A stretch of DNA of 64,000 nt from Rhodococcus zopfii NBRC 100606 = JCM 9919 (GCF_001895025.1 NZ_BCXI01000010.1:1-64000), one strand, 5' to 3'. Counted from the stretch's first letter, positions 16,512 through 25,062 are shown. Notes: generated by a model not told the origin, from the sequence alone. Numbers and translations: made by a program.

Positions 16512-17705
16512 TCAGTCCTCGTCCTCGTAGGGGGATTCGAAGAAGCCGCGCGGGTGACGGGCGGCCATCTTGCGCCACGCGATGATGGAATAGTCCATGT
16601 CGCAGAGGACTTCGTTGTTCCATCCGTCGAAGCGCGTGTAGTGCTCCTCGGTGGCCTCGCGTGCGAACACGTCGCTGTTGTTGAATCCCTCCAGCGCCAG
16701 CGGCAACATGAAGTTGTCGTACTTGAAGTTGAATTCGGCGATCTCGTCGTCGGTGCTCGCGCGGGTGACGATGACCTCCCAGTATTCGTGGTGGTGGTCG
16801 TCGATGGGCACGTAGAACTCGTACTGGACGTGGTCGGTGATGGGCCAGTGTTCGACCATGAGAACACCGGGTACCCACAGGGACGTGCGGAAGTAGTGCG
16901 GCACGGTACCGCGAGCCTTCATGTTGACCTTGGGGTTCGCCAGAACGGGCTCGTACAGATCCGGCCGGTCGTACCGGTTCATGACGCCCTTCGGGCCGTT
17001 CTCGATGTCGATCTCCTCGGTCGCCGTGTCCGTCAGGGCGTTGACGCCGAGCGGGAGGGCGCGGTCGAGCGCGACGAGGATCTGGTTGTCCCAGTGCACG
17101 AGCAGGTGTCCCGGGTCGAGCCCGTTCTCCGCGGCGAGTCGCCAGTTGCCGACGAGTTTGCGGTGGATGCCTCGGATGACGATGCCGTCGTCGAGAAGGT
17201 GAGGAACAGGAGAGTTGTTGGGATCGTTGGCTACTCGCATGGGAAGGTCGGACTCGAGGGGCGGTGGCGTGCCGTAGTCCTGGTCGCCGACGAAGACATA
17301 GATGATGCCGTTGACTTCTTCGACAGGATAGGTGCGGATACCGGCCTTGCCGATCAGCGAGTCGTTGGGATTGCCGACGATGGTGGTCAGGCTTCCGTCG
17401 TCGAGACCGTAGGTGAATCCGTGATACCAGCACGTAATTGTGCCCTCGGACAAGCACATCGGCTTTGCGGAGAGCTTGACTCCACGGTGGATGCACCGGT
17501 CCGAGACGGCGTAGGTCTTGCCGGCGGAGCGACGAAGGGCGATGTCGTGACCGCCGATCGTGATCCCTTTGGCGGTACCGTCTTCGAGTTCGTGCGACAT
17601 CAGGGCGGGGTACCAGTGGTTGGCGTAGCCCCAGTCCGCTTGGACGTAGGGCGCGTACTGCCGGGTGACTCCGGCGGAGGATCCACTGTATGAGGAAACG
17701 GACAT
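16512..17705 (-). CDS. Rieske oxygenase, CarAa/2-oxoquinoline-8-monooxygenase-like
   Basis: 397 residues, oxygenase alpha subunit without a beta-subunit gene. Rieske cluster: C71-x-H73 (CIHRG) and C92-x2-H95 (CWYHG). Mononuclear iron ligands: His200, His204 (ENGLDPGHLLVH) and Asp345 (EGFNNSDVFARE). The start APYVQADWGYANHWYP and the block EGFNN-DxxARE resemble carbazole 1,9a-dioxygenase CarAa and OxoO, homotrimeric oxygenases acting on fused N-heterocycles. The first gene of the operon, facing a divergent MarR-type gene. No dihydrodiol dehydrogenase is nearby, which suits angular dioxygenation or monohydroxylation. True substrate unknown. Confidence 0.9.
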   Translation of the reverse strand: MSVSSYSGSSAGVTRQYAPYVQADWGYANHWYPALMSHELEDGTAKGITIGGHDIALRRSAGKTYAVSDRCIHRGVKLSAKPMCLSEGTITCWYHGFTYGLDDGSLTTIVGNPNDSLIGKAGIRTYPVEEVNGIIYVFVGDQDYGTPPPLESDLPMRVANDPNNSPVPHLLDDGIVIRGIHRKLVGNWRLAAENGLDPGHLLVHWDNQILVALDRALPLGVNALTDTATEEIDIENGPKGVMNRYDRPDLYEPVLANPKVNMKARGTVPHYFRTSLWVPGVLMVEHWPITDHVQYEFYVPIDDHHHEYWEVIVTRASTDDEIAEFNFKYDNFMLPLALEGFNNSDVFAREATEEHYTRFDGWNNEVLCDMDYSIIAWRKMAARHPRGFFESPYEDED

Positions 17706-17808
17706 GATTCGACCTCCAGGGATGGGTCCGCGCGGCTGGGCGCGGATGTGGTGTGAGGTTCGGGATGTGACCGAGGAAGGGGGACTGCTTCAGGGCGTGT
17801 CCCACGTC

Positions 17809-17836
17809 ACTCTACTCAATATTCGTGAAGAGTCAA
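17809..17836 (-). promoter_or_regulatory. Predicted sigma-A-type promoter of the catabolic operon
   Basis: On the minus strand TTGACT (17836 down to 17831) and TAGAGT (17814 down to 17809) are spaced by 16 bases. They resemble -35 and -10 boxes and lie about 100 bases upstream of the Rieske oxygenase start. One copy of the repeated motif TTGAGTAGAG overlaps the -10 box, as expected of a repressor site. Confidence 0.5.
17810..17819 (-). promoter_or_regulatory. Operator-like motif TTGAGTAGAG, copy 1
   Basis: Perfect 10-base motif, read on the minus strand, overlapping the predicted -10 box of the catabolic operon. An identical copy in the opposite orientation lies at 17911-17920. The pair brackets the gap between the oxygenase operon and the MarR-type gene, so the MarR-type protein is the natural candidate binder. 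Confidence 0.5.
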
Positions 17837-17843
17837 TAGAAAT

Positions 17844-17858
17844 TTGATGGATCTTCAA
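17844..17858. promoter_or_regulatory. Palindrome TTGA-N7-TCAA in the operon/marR gap
   Basis: TTGATGGATCTTCAA is an imperfect palindrome centred on GATC, just upstream of the predicted -35 box. It could be a second regulator site. MarR proteins often bind palindromes of about this length. Confidence 0.35.
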
Positions 17859-17910
17859 TGTTTGGGGTGGGAGTGCGCCCCCCGGCCTGCGAGCTGCGGG
17901 TGAGGCAGTG

Positions 17911-17920
17911 TTGAGTAGAG
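17911..17920 (+). promoter_or_regulatory. Operator-like motif TTGAGTAGAG, copy 2
   Basis: Second perfect copy, in inverted orientation to the one at 17810-17819 and 53 bases before the MarR-type start. Its position would allow autoregulation. Confidence 0.45.
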
Positions 17921-17972
17921 GACAGCAGTTGGATGTCACTTCCGTGACCAGTACAGAAAGCGCGCGCAATCG

Positions 17973-18608
17973 ATGAATGCCGCCGAACAACCGGCCACCG
18001 GCGAGGCCGCCGAACTCGATGCGGGTCGTCGCTGGCATCTGGCGCAGGACGCCTACGAAGAAGCGATGACCTCGTTCGAGTTCGCGGTTCTTCAGGTGCA
18101 GCGCGGCTTCGAACGCTTCGCGGTGCAGGCCGTGCACGTCGCGGGCGACCTCGACCTGGCGTTCAACGAGGTCGTAGCGTTGCACGTCGTCAGGATGCAG
18201 GAGCGGCCGAAGGACACCGCCACGATCGCTCAGCTCACCAACCGCGACGATCTACCCAATCTGCAGTACAACCTGCGCAAACTCGTCAGCCTGGGGCTCC
18301 TCGAACGGAGCAAGTCGGGCACGTCGTCGGTCTTCGCGATCACGCCCGCGGGGAGGGAGATCACCGACCGGTATGCGGAGTTGCGCCGTCATTCGTTGAC
18401 CTCCAACCTCGCCGAACTGACGGATGTGACGACGAAACTGCACCACGCGATCCGCTCGATGCAGATTCTTACCGGGCTGTACGAGGCGGCGAGCCGCGAT
18501 CTGGCGACGATCAACCCGACGGTGCTGTTCACGGACCGAGCGGATTCGGCACCGGAAGTGGACGACGACCCGGAGGTCTCGCCGCCGGCGCGCAGACGTC
18601 GATCCTGA
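17973..18608 (+). CDS. MarR-like winged-helix regulator
   Basis: 211 residues. A predicted winged helix spans about residues 60-130: FNEVVALHVVRMQERPKD, IAQLTNRDDLPNLQYNLRKLVSLGLLERSKSG and VFAITPAGREITDRY. The tail after residue 190 is acidic then basic and probably disordered. Family members respond to aromatic ligands and repress catabolic genes. It is divergent from the Rieske operon and is flanked by the inverted 10-base motifs, so repression of that operon and of itself is likely (inference). Confidence 0.8.
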   Translation: MNAAEQPATGEAAELDAGRRWHLAQDAYEEAMTSFEFAVLQVQRGFERFAVQAVHVAGDLDLAFNEVVALHVVRMQERPKDTATIAQLTNRDDLPNLQYNLRKLVSLGLLERSKSGTSSVFAITPAGREITDRYAELRRHSLTSNLAELTDVTTKLHHAIRSMQILTGLYEAASRDLATINPTVLFTDRADSAPEVDDDPEVSPPARRRRS

Positions 18609-18653
18609 TTCGCCGTGTCCTCCGGTCGGACCGGGTACCTCCCATCGGTCGGC

Positions 18654-20054
18654 TCAGTCGGCGAGGAGCGCCTTCTTCTGGACTTTCCCCATCTCGTTGC
18701 GGGGTAAGGAGTCGACCACCCGGACTTCACGGGGGCGCTTGTGAACCGACAGCGACGCCGCGACGAAGTCGATGATCGCTGTGGTGTCGGGGTTGTCGCC
18801 CACGACGTAGGCCACGATGCGCTGGCCGAGGTCGGCGTCGGGCTCGCCGACCACAGCGGCCTCGCGGACCCCGGGATGGGCGAGAAGCGCGTGCTCGACC
18901 TCGCCCGCGCCGATTCGATATCCACCCGACTTGATCATGTCGACCGATTCCCGGCCGACGATCCGGTGGAAGCCGCCCCGGTCGACGACGGCGATGTCAC
19001 CGGTCCTGAACCAGCCGTCGGGTGTCATCGTTTCGGCGGTCTTGACCGGATTGTTCAGGTAACCGGAGAACAACGTCGGGCCCGCGATCTCGAGCTGGCC
19101 GAGCGTCTCGCCGTCGTGCGGGGCGAGTTCGCCGCTCTCGGTACGCAGCCGTGTGCGCACCCCGTCGAGGGGTAGTCCCACCCAGCCGGGCCTGCGCTCG
19201 CCGTCGACGCGGGTGCTGATCGTGATGACGGTTTCGCTCATGCCGTACCGCTCGATCGGCGCGGAACCGGTCAGCGCAACCAGATCCTCGAACACGGGTA
19301 CCGGGAGCGGAGCGCTTCCGGACACGAGCAGGCGTGCTGACGACAGTGCCCGTGCCGCAGCGGGTTCCGCGCACACACGGGACCACACGGTGGGCACGCC
19401 GAAATACAGTGTGCCCTGGGCTGCGGCATACCGGTCCGGTGTCGGGCGCACCGTGTGCACCAGCGGCGAGCCGATCCGCAGTGCACCCAGGACACCCAGG
19501 ACGAGACCGTGCACGTGGAACAGCGGAAGCCCGTGGACCAGACGGTCCCCGGGAGTCCAGTCCCATGCGCGCGCAAGCCCGTCCACGCTCGCGGCGATCG
19601 CGCGCCGAGGCAGGACGACCCCCTTGGGGGCTCCCGTGGTGCCCGATGTGTAGACGATCAGTGCGGGAGCATCGGCCGGTGGTTCGGGCCGGACCGTGGC
19701 CGATCGTCGGCTCGGATCGATCGGGACGGACGGAATGGGAAGGCCGGGCCGGGGATCGCCCAGCCAGAGCTCCGCTCCCGAATCGGCGAGGATGTGCTGC
19801 AGTTCGCGTCCGCCGGAATCGGGTGGAACCGGCACGGCGGCGACACCGGCGAGCAGGCACCCGACGACGGCGACGACGGTCTTCACATCGGCGCGCGCGT
19901 CGATGGCGACTCGCTCGGCCCCGGAGATGCGATCGGCGACCGCGGCGGCGGCCCCGACCAGTTCCTCGCGGGTGAGTGTGTCGTCTCCGACGGTGACCAG
20001 CGGCGCAGCATCGTCCCGTGCCTCGGACAGCGCAGTCAGCAGGGTTGCGGGCAT
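18654..20054 (-). CDS. matB: Malonyl-CoA-synthetase-like acyl-CoA ligase
   Basis: 466 residues of the AMP-forming ligase superfamily. The P-loop-like LIVYTSGTTGAPKGVVLP, LPLFHVHGL, RYGMSET, GWFRTGDIAVVDRGGFHRIVGR and the C-terminal EMGKVQKKAL (catalytic Lys) are all present. The block IERYGMSETVITISTRVDGERRPGWVGLPLDGV is the region where MatB enzymes have their malonate signature and is similar to them. It would make malonyl-CoA from malonate and CoA. ATG 20052-20054 starts the conserved part. It is divergent from an IclR gene with a large palindrome between them. Confidence 0.72.
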   Translation of the reverse strand: MPATLLTALSEARDDAAPLVTVGDDTLTREELVGAAAAVADRISGAERVAIDARADVKTVVAVVGCLLAGVAAVPVPPDSGGRELQHILADSGAELWLGDPRPGLPIPSVPIDPSRRSATVRPEPPADAPALIVYTSGTTGAPKGVVLPRRAIAASVDGLARAWDWTPGDRLVHGLPLFHVHGLVLGVLGALRIGSPLVHTVRPTPDRYAAAQGTLYFGVPTVWSRVCAEPAAARALSSARLLVSGSAPLPVPVFEDLVALTGSAPIERYGMSETVITISTRVDGERRPGWVGLPLDGVRTRLRTESGELAPHDGETLGQLEIAGPTLFSGYLNNPVKTAETMTPDGWFRTGDIAVVDRGGFHRIVGRESVDMIKSGGYRIGAGEVEHALLAHPGVREAAVVGEPDADLGQRIVAYVVGDNPDTTAIIDFVAASLSVHKRPREVRVVDSLPRNEMGKVQKKALLAD

Positions 20055-20086
20055 CGGTTCCAACCTTTCGGGTTGTGCCGTATTGT

Positions 20087-20109
20087 GGAACACTGTGCTA
20101 CAGTGTGGT
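20087..20109. promoter_or_regulatory. Palindromic operator between matB-like gene and iclR
   Basis: The perfect inverted repeat ACACTGT-GCT-ACAGTGT (20090-20106) is extended by GGA on the left and GGTCC on the right. It sits in the 113-base gap between the divergent matB-like and IclR genes, 33 bases before the matB-like start. IclR proteins bind palindromes of this form, so it is probably the operator of the adjacent regulator. Confidence 0.65.
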
Positions 20110-20167
20110 CCGATGAAGCTACAAGCGCGTCCGGATCCCGTCAAGGGACGGCGTTGAGGAGGCAAGG

Positions 20168-20902
20168 GTGAACAGCGTGCTCACGGCGCTGCGTGTATTC
20201 GAGGCTGTCGCCGCGTCCCAACCCGTCGGCGTCAGTGAGCTTGCCCGAGGTCTCGACATCCCGAAGAGCACGGTGCAACGCTGCCTCAGAACTCTGCAGC
20301 GGGCCGGTTGGGTGCGCGCAGACCCGGCGGATTCGAGCTGGTCGATCACCGGCAGGGCCTTCACGATCGGCAGTGCCGTCGCGTCGACCGATCATCTGCG
20401 CGAGGCGGCTCTCCCGGAGTTGGCGGCGCTCCAGGCCGAGGTGGGTGAGACGATCCACCTCGCGGTTCCCGACGGCGACGAACTGGTGCTCGTCGAACGA
20501 CTCGACAGTCCGCATCAGCTCCGCGCTTTTCTCGCGCTGGGTACCCGCCTGCCCCTGCACGCGGCGGCCACCGGCAAGGCGTACCTGGCGACTCTTCCGG
20601 ACCGGGAGATCACGTCCTACCTCGCGACCGGGCCGGTCAAGGTCACCGAGCGGACGCAGACGGATCCCGCCGCCCTGCGGGCAGAGATCGAACTGATCCG
20701 CAAGCGTGGTTACGCCACCACCGAACAGGGTTTGCACGAAGGTATTTCGGCGGTCGCAGTGGCGCTCCGCGATCGTTCGGGAACCGCGCGGGCGTGTTTC
20801 AGCATCTCGGGCCCGTCGTCCCGGGTCACGCCCGACCTGTTCGAGGCCTACGCAGCGAAGGCGCACGGCACCCGAGATGCCATCGAACGGATGCTGCGGT
20901 GA
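20168..20902 (+). CDS. IclR-family transcriptional regulator
   Basis: 244 residues from GTG 20168 with AGGAGG-like GAGGAGGCAAGG just upstream. Winged helix at residues 1-65 (ALRVFEAVAASQPVGVSELARGLDIPKSTVQRCL), effector domain with VPDGDELVLVERLDSP, AATGKAYLATLPD and RGYATTEQGLHEGISAVAV. Divergent from the MatB-like ligase and ends 9 bases from the racemase gene on the other strand. Likely controls the ligase gene. Confidence 0.88.
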   Translation: MNSVLTALRVFEAVAASQPVGVSELARGLDIPKSTVQRCLRTLQRAGWVRADPADSSWSITGRAFTIGSAVASTDHLREAALPELAALQAEVGETIHLAVPDGDELVLVERLDSPHQLRAFLALGTRLPLHAAATGKAYLATLPDREITSYLATGPVKVTERTQTDPAALRAEIELIRKRGYATTEQGLHEGISAVAVALRDRSGTARACFSISGPSSRVTPDLFEAYAAKAHGTRDAIERMLR

Positions 20903-20911
20903 GCGGATCGC

Positions 20912-21658
20912 CTACCCCCGGGTTCCCTCCGCGCGGCCGAACGGCGCGAGCAGGCCCGAGTACGGCTTGACCGGCGGCGCCGCGAACTCGCCGCGCTTAC
21001 CGGTCGTGAGGCCCAACGTGACCAGCGACTGCACCGTCAGGGTTGCCGCGGCGACACCGTCGATCACCGGGGCGCCGATGTCGGCGGAAATCTGCGCGCA
21101 CAGATCCGCCATTCCCGCGCAGCCGAGTACGACGGCGTCGGATCCGTCCGCGCCGAGGGCGTCGAAGCACGCCTCGGTGACGATCTTGCGAGCGTCGGGA
21201 TCGGTTTCGAGCGCCAGCACGGGGATCTCGCATGCGTGCACACCCCGGCACGCGTCGCGCAGCCCGTAGCGTTCGGCCAGGTCCCGGGCCCGGCCCGTCG
21301 TGCGACCCAGGGTGGTGACGACGGAGAAGCCGCGGCCCAGGAAACTCGCGGTGTGCATCGCGGCCTCGGCGATCCCCACGACCGGTCCGGTCGCGATCTC
21401 ACGGGCCGCGTCCAGACCCGGGTCGCCGAAGCACGCGATCACGTAGCCGTCGGCGCCGTCGTGTTCCCCCCGCGTGATCTCCGCGAGGACACCGGGCACG
21501 GCGAGCGCCTCGTCGTAGTGGCTTTCGATCGACGCCGGCCCCATCCGAGGGCTGACCGCCGCGAGGCGTGTGCCCGGAGCTGTGACGGCCCGGGCACACG
21601 CCTCGATGGTGGCGGTCATCGACCACGTGGTGTTCGGGTTGATGACCTTGATGAACAT
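20912..21658 (-). CDS. Hydantoin/allantoin racemase family protein
   Basis: 248 residues. It opens with IKVINPNTTWSMT, the usual start of this family, and keeps both catalytic cysteines in VIACFGDPGL (near 75) and VLGCAGMADL (near 185). It should racemise hydantoins or allantoin by two-base proton transfer. It follows the NCS1 permease by 5 bases, so uptake of the ring compound and racemisation are coupled. No hydantoinase or allantoinase lies in the window. Confidence 0.85.
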   Translation of the reverse strand: MFIKVINPNTTWSMTATIEACARAVTAPGTRLAAVSPRMGPASIESHYDEALAVPGVLAEITRGEHDGADGYVIACFGDPGLDAAREIATGPVVGIAEAAMHTASFLGRGFSVVTTLGRTTGRARDLAERYGLRDACRGVHACEIPVLALETDPDARKIVTEACFDALGADGSDAVVLGCAGMADLCAQISADIGAPVIDGVAAATLTVQSLVTLGLTTGKRGEFAAPPVKPYSGLLAPFGRAEGTRG

Positions 21659-21663
21659 GTGTA

Positions 21664-23181
21664 TCAGGCGACTTTCTCTGTGGGGGAGTGGTTTTCGGGT
21701 ACTCGCGCCGCGAGCCGGGTGCGGGTCGCGAGCAGGTGGTAGACCGCGAACCCGAGTCCGCAACCGATGAACCAGCTGTACTGCGCGGTCGTGTGCATGC
21801 CGGGGGCGTCGTTGAACAGCACCGGGATCATCGCGACGACGGCGCCGACGACGGTCGCGATCACCGCGGCGGGGTTGTAGCCCTTCCGGTACCAGTAGGC
21901 GCCCTTCTCCGACATCGTGAACAGGTCGTCGACGATCACCTGCTGCTTGCGGACCAGGTAGTAGTCGGCGATGAGAATGCCGAACAGCGGGCCGATGAAC
22001 GCCCCGAGCGTCTCGAGCGTGTAGTGGATGACATCCGGGTTGTTGTACAGATTCCACGGGGTGATGAGCACCGAGCCGACGGCGGCGATCATGCCGCCCG
22101 CCCGCCAGCTGATCCGCTGCGGGCTGACGTTCGAGAAGTCGAACGCCGGGGAGATGAAGTTCGCGACGATGTTGATGCCGATCGTGGCGATCGCGAAGGT
22201 GAGTGCGCCCAGGACGATCGCGAAGGTCGAGTCGATGCGAGCGACCGTCTCGACCGGATCGGTGATCAGCTCGCCGTACACCGGCAGGGTCAGGGACGCG
22301 GTGATCACCACAAGGAGGGAGAACACCAGGAAGTTGACCGGCAGGCCGAGGAAGTTGCCCCGCTTGACTGCGGCGAACGAGCGTCCGTAGCGGGAGAAGT
22401 CACCGAAGTTGAGCATCGGACCGGAGAAGTACGAGACGACCAGTGCGATCGCGCCGAGCATCACCGGCAGCGCATCCAGGCCCGTGTGGGTCACCGTGCC
22501 GAGGTTCAGATCGATCGCGCTCCATCCGGCCTTCGAGATCAGGTACCCGCACAGCAGGAACATCACGACGTACACGGCGGGGCCGCAGAAGTCGATGAAC
22601 CTGCGGATCGATTCCATGCCGCGCCAGAACACACACGCCTGCAGGACCCAGAGCGTCAGGAAGCTGACCCAGCCGAGCGCGGACAGACCGGCGAAACCGT
22701 AGTCCTCCACGACGGCATACGGCGCCAGCGACGGAAACAGCTTGATGAGCACCACATCCAGCGCCGCCGACGCCAGGAACGTCTGGATTCCGTACCAGGC
22801 CACCGCGATCAGCCCGCGGATGATCGCCGGGATGTTCGCGCCGAGCACACCGAACACGCTGCGGCAGATCACCGGATAGGGAACACCCGTCACCTGGCTG
22901 GGTTTGGCGACGAGGTTGCAGAAGAAGTAGACGATCGTGATGCCGGCCAGCAGCGACACCAGTACCTGCCAGCTCGCCAGCCCCAGGGCGAAAAGGCTTC
23001 CGGCCGTGACATACCCGCCGACGCTGTGTACATCGGACATCCAGAAGGCGAAGATGTTGTACGACCCCCACCGCTGATCCTTCAGCGGGGCCAGGTCGTC
23101 GTTCGTCAGCCGCGGATCATACGGCGGTGCGGACGGCGAACCGGCGGCGGAGATGGCGGGTGGTGAGATCACATCGGTCAT
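21664..23181 (-). CDS. NCS1-family nucleobase/hydantoin/allantoin permease
   Basis: 505 residues with about 12 membrane segments. The family start DLAPLKDQRWGSYNIFAFWMSDVHSVGGYV (around residues 32-61) and WYGIQTFLASAALDVV are clear, as are FGDFSRYG and TPWNLYNNP. NCS1 carriers import uracil, allantoin, hydantoin or purines with Na+ or H+. The partner racemase favours allantoin or a hydantoin. ATG 23179-23181 was chosen over an upstream reading that adds 34 residues of Arg/Thr-rich sequence. A GntR gene lies upstream on the same strand. Confidence 0.88.
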   Translation of the reverse strand: MTDVISPPAISAAGSPSAPPYDPRLTNDDLAPLKDQRWGSYNIFAFWMSDVHSVGGYVTAGSLFALGLASWQVLVSLLAGITIVYFFCNLVAKPSQVTGVPYPVICRSVFGVLGANIPAIIRGLIAVAWYGIQTFLASAALDVVLIKLFPSLAPYAVVEDYGFAGLSALGWVSFLTLWVLQACVFWRGMESIRRFIDFCGPAVYVVMFLLCGYLISKAGWSAIDLNLGTVTHTGLDALPVMLGAIALVVSYFSGPMLNFGDFSRYGRSFAAVKRGNFLGLPVNFLVFSLLVVITASLTLPVYGELITDPVETVARIDSTFAIVLGALTFAIATIGINIVANFISPAFDFSNVSPQRISWRAGGMIAAVGSVLITPWNLYNNPDVIHYTLETLGAFIGPLFGILIADYYLVRKQQVIVDDLFTMSEKGAYWYRKGYNPAAVIATVVGAVVAMIPVLFNDAPGMHTTAQYSWFIGCGLGFAVYHLLATRTRLAARVPENHSPTEKVA

Positions 23182-23335
23182 GTGTGCTCCTGGACATCGG
23201 CGGGGGAGAAGTGCCGAAACCGTTGTCGGCGACAGGCCTCGGCTGAATTCCCGCGTGAGGGTGTGTGTCCGGAACGCCAGCAACGACGATGACGTCCGAT
23301 GGGGAAGACGCTATCGGCGTCGTGTTGCCGCTGTA

Positions 23336-24058
23336 TTACCCGAACTGTATATCTTCCCGGTTCAACAGGCCCGTGTCGACCGGCAGCGTCTCGATCGCCG
23401 AGTCCAGCCGGCGATTGTGCACCTCGGTCGCGGCGAGCAGTCCCCGCACGTCGCGGGCGAGGAAGCTGTCGAGCATGCGGCCGTGATCTGCGTGGAGAAC
23501 GGCACGATGGTCGGCGGTCACATGAACCATCGGTTGAACGGGTTCGGTGATGTTCCACGCGGATTCGAGCATGTGCAGCAGCCGGTACATACGAGACGGC
23601 GTGGTCAGTGCAGTGTGGAACACCCGGCTCTCCCGATGGTAGGCGACCGGATCGTTCTCGGCGACGGCCTGTTCGAGCCGTTCGTGGCTGGCGCGTGCCG
23701 CCGCATGATCCGCGGCGGTGGCGTGCGCGACCGCGGCGGTCAGCGACGCCGTCTCGAGAGTCTCCCGCACCAGGTACATTTCGCGCAGCTCGGCCGCGGT
23801 CAACCGTGCGACGGTGTAGCCGCCGTTCTGCCGGTGATCAACCAGTCCCTCGCCGATGAGGGTCTTGAGTGCCTCCCGTATCGGTATCCGGCTCACCCCG
23901 AACAGGTCCGCGACCTCGCCGACCGGAATCGCCGTGCCGGGCGGGGCCGCGCCCGACAGGACCACGCGGCGTAGCTCGTCCAGGATCGCCTGCTGAGGGC
24001 GGCCGGGACCGTCGACGTCGAACTGCGCAAGCAGAGCAGAGCGTGGGCGTGGTGGCAC
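23336..24058 (-). CDS. GntR-family (FadR/FCD type) regulator
   Basis: 240 residues from GTG 24058, preceded by GAGAGGAG at about 8 bases. N-terminal wHTH at about residues 18-80 (ILDELRRVVLSGAAPPGT, VADLFGVSRIPIREALKTLIGEGLV), then an all-helical FCD ligand domain (LREMYLVRETLE, HRESRVFHTAL, ADHRAVLHA). It lies upstream of the NCS1 permease-racemase pair on the same strand with a 154-base gap, so it probably controls it. Confidence 0.88.
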   Translation of the reverse strand: MPPRPRSALLAQFDVDGPGRPQQAILDELRRVVLSGAAPPGTAIPVGEVADLFGVSRIPIREALKTLIGEGLVDHRQNGGYTVARLTAAELREMYLVRETLETASLTAAVAHATAADHAAARASHERLEQAVAENDPVAYHRESRVFHTALTTPSRMYRLLHMLESAWNITEPVQPMVHVTADHRAVLHADHGRMLDSFLARDVRGLLAATEVHNRRLDSAIETLPVDTGLLNREDIQFG

Positions 24059-24195
24059 GGCGGACTCCTCTCGGACGGAACTGGACGCCGTCGTCACCGA
24101 CGCCGGGCGTGGAGCCGGCAACGCGGGCGACCGTATCCCCCAGATGTTTCGGACACGTGTCGTCGATGGTGGAGGTCCGGCGTAGGGTGGCCGCC

Positions 24196-25062
24196 ATGAC
24201 CGCTTGGACCACACGGGACATTCCGGATCAGCACGGTCGCACCGTCGTCGTGACGGGCGCCAACAGCGGATTGGGGGAGCAGACGGCACGTGCCCTCGCC
24301 GGGGCGGGCGCGGACGTGATCCTCGCGTGCCGCGACGTGAAGAAGGGCGAGGTCGTCGCTGCGGCGATCGGCTCTCGTGCGCAGGTGAAGCGCCTCGACC
24401 TGGCTGACCTGGCATCGGTGCGCGAGTTCGCCGCGGGCGTCGAGAAGGTCGATGTCCTGATCAACAACGCCGGGGTCATGGCGGTGCCGCTGCGCCGGAC
24501 CGCCGACGGCTTCGAGATGCAGATCGGCACCAATCATCTCGGGCATTTCGCGCTGACGAACCTGCTGCTCGACCGCATCACCGAGCGGGTCGTCACCGTC
24601 TCCAGCTCGGCCCACAAGATCGGGCAGATCCACCTCGACGATCTCAACTGGGAACACCGCCGCTACCAGCGCTGGCTCGCCTACGGGCAGTCGAAGCTGG
24701 CGAATCTGCTGTTCGCGTACGAGCTGCAGCGCCGGCTGACCGCTCAGGTTTCGTCGGTGCTGTCGCTGGCCGCGCACCCCGGATACGCCCGGACGAACCT
24801 GCAGTCGCACACCGAGAGCTTCCAGGATCTGGTGATGAAGATCGGCAACCCGTTCCTCGGGCAGTCCGCCGAGATGGGGGCGCTGCCGTCGCTGTACGCG
24901 GCGACCTCACCCGACGTCGTGCCCGGCGGATACTACGGACCCGACACGCTGTTCGAGACCCGTGGTCATCCACATCGGGTGCGGTCGAACGCCCGCTCGC
25001 ACGACGAGACGGTCGCGCGGCAGTTCTGGGAGCTGTCCGAGCAGTTGTGTTCGCTCACCTGA
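24196..25062 (+). CDS. Short-chain dehydrogenase/reductase
   Basis: 288 residues. Classical SDR motifs: TGANSGLG (NAD(P) binding, near residue 18), NNAGVM, and the catalytic YGQSK preceded by VSSSAH. It resembles the retinol-dehydrogenase/WW-oxidoreductase-like SDRs common in mycolata. The substrate is unknown. It is divergent from the GntR gene; its last 8 bases overlap the 3' end of the helicase gene on the other strand. Confidence 0.88.
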   Translation: MTAWTTRDIPDQHGRTVVVTGANSGLGEQTARALAGAGADVILACRDVKKGEVVAAAIGSRAQVKRLDLADLASVREFAAGVEKVDVLINNAGVMAVPLRRTADGFEMQIGTNHLGHFALTNLLLDRITERVVTVSSSAHKIGQIHLDDLNWEHRRYQRWLAYGQSKLANLLFAYELQRRLTAQVSSVLSLAAHPGYARTNLQSHTESFQDLVMKIGNPFLGQSAEMGALPSLYAATSPDVVPGGYYGPDTLFETRGHPHRVRSNARSHDETVARQFWELSEQLCSLT

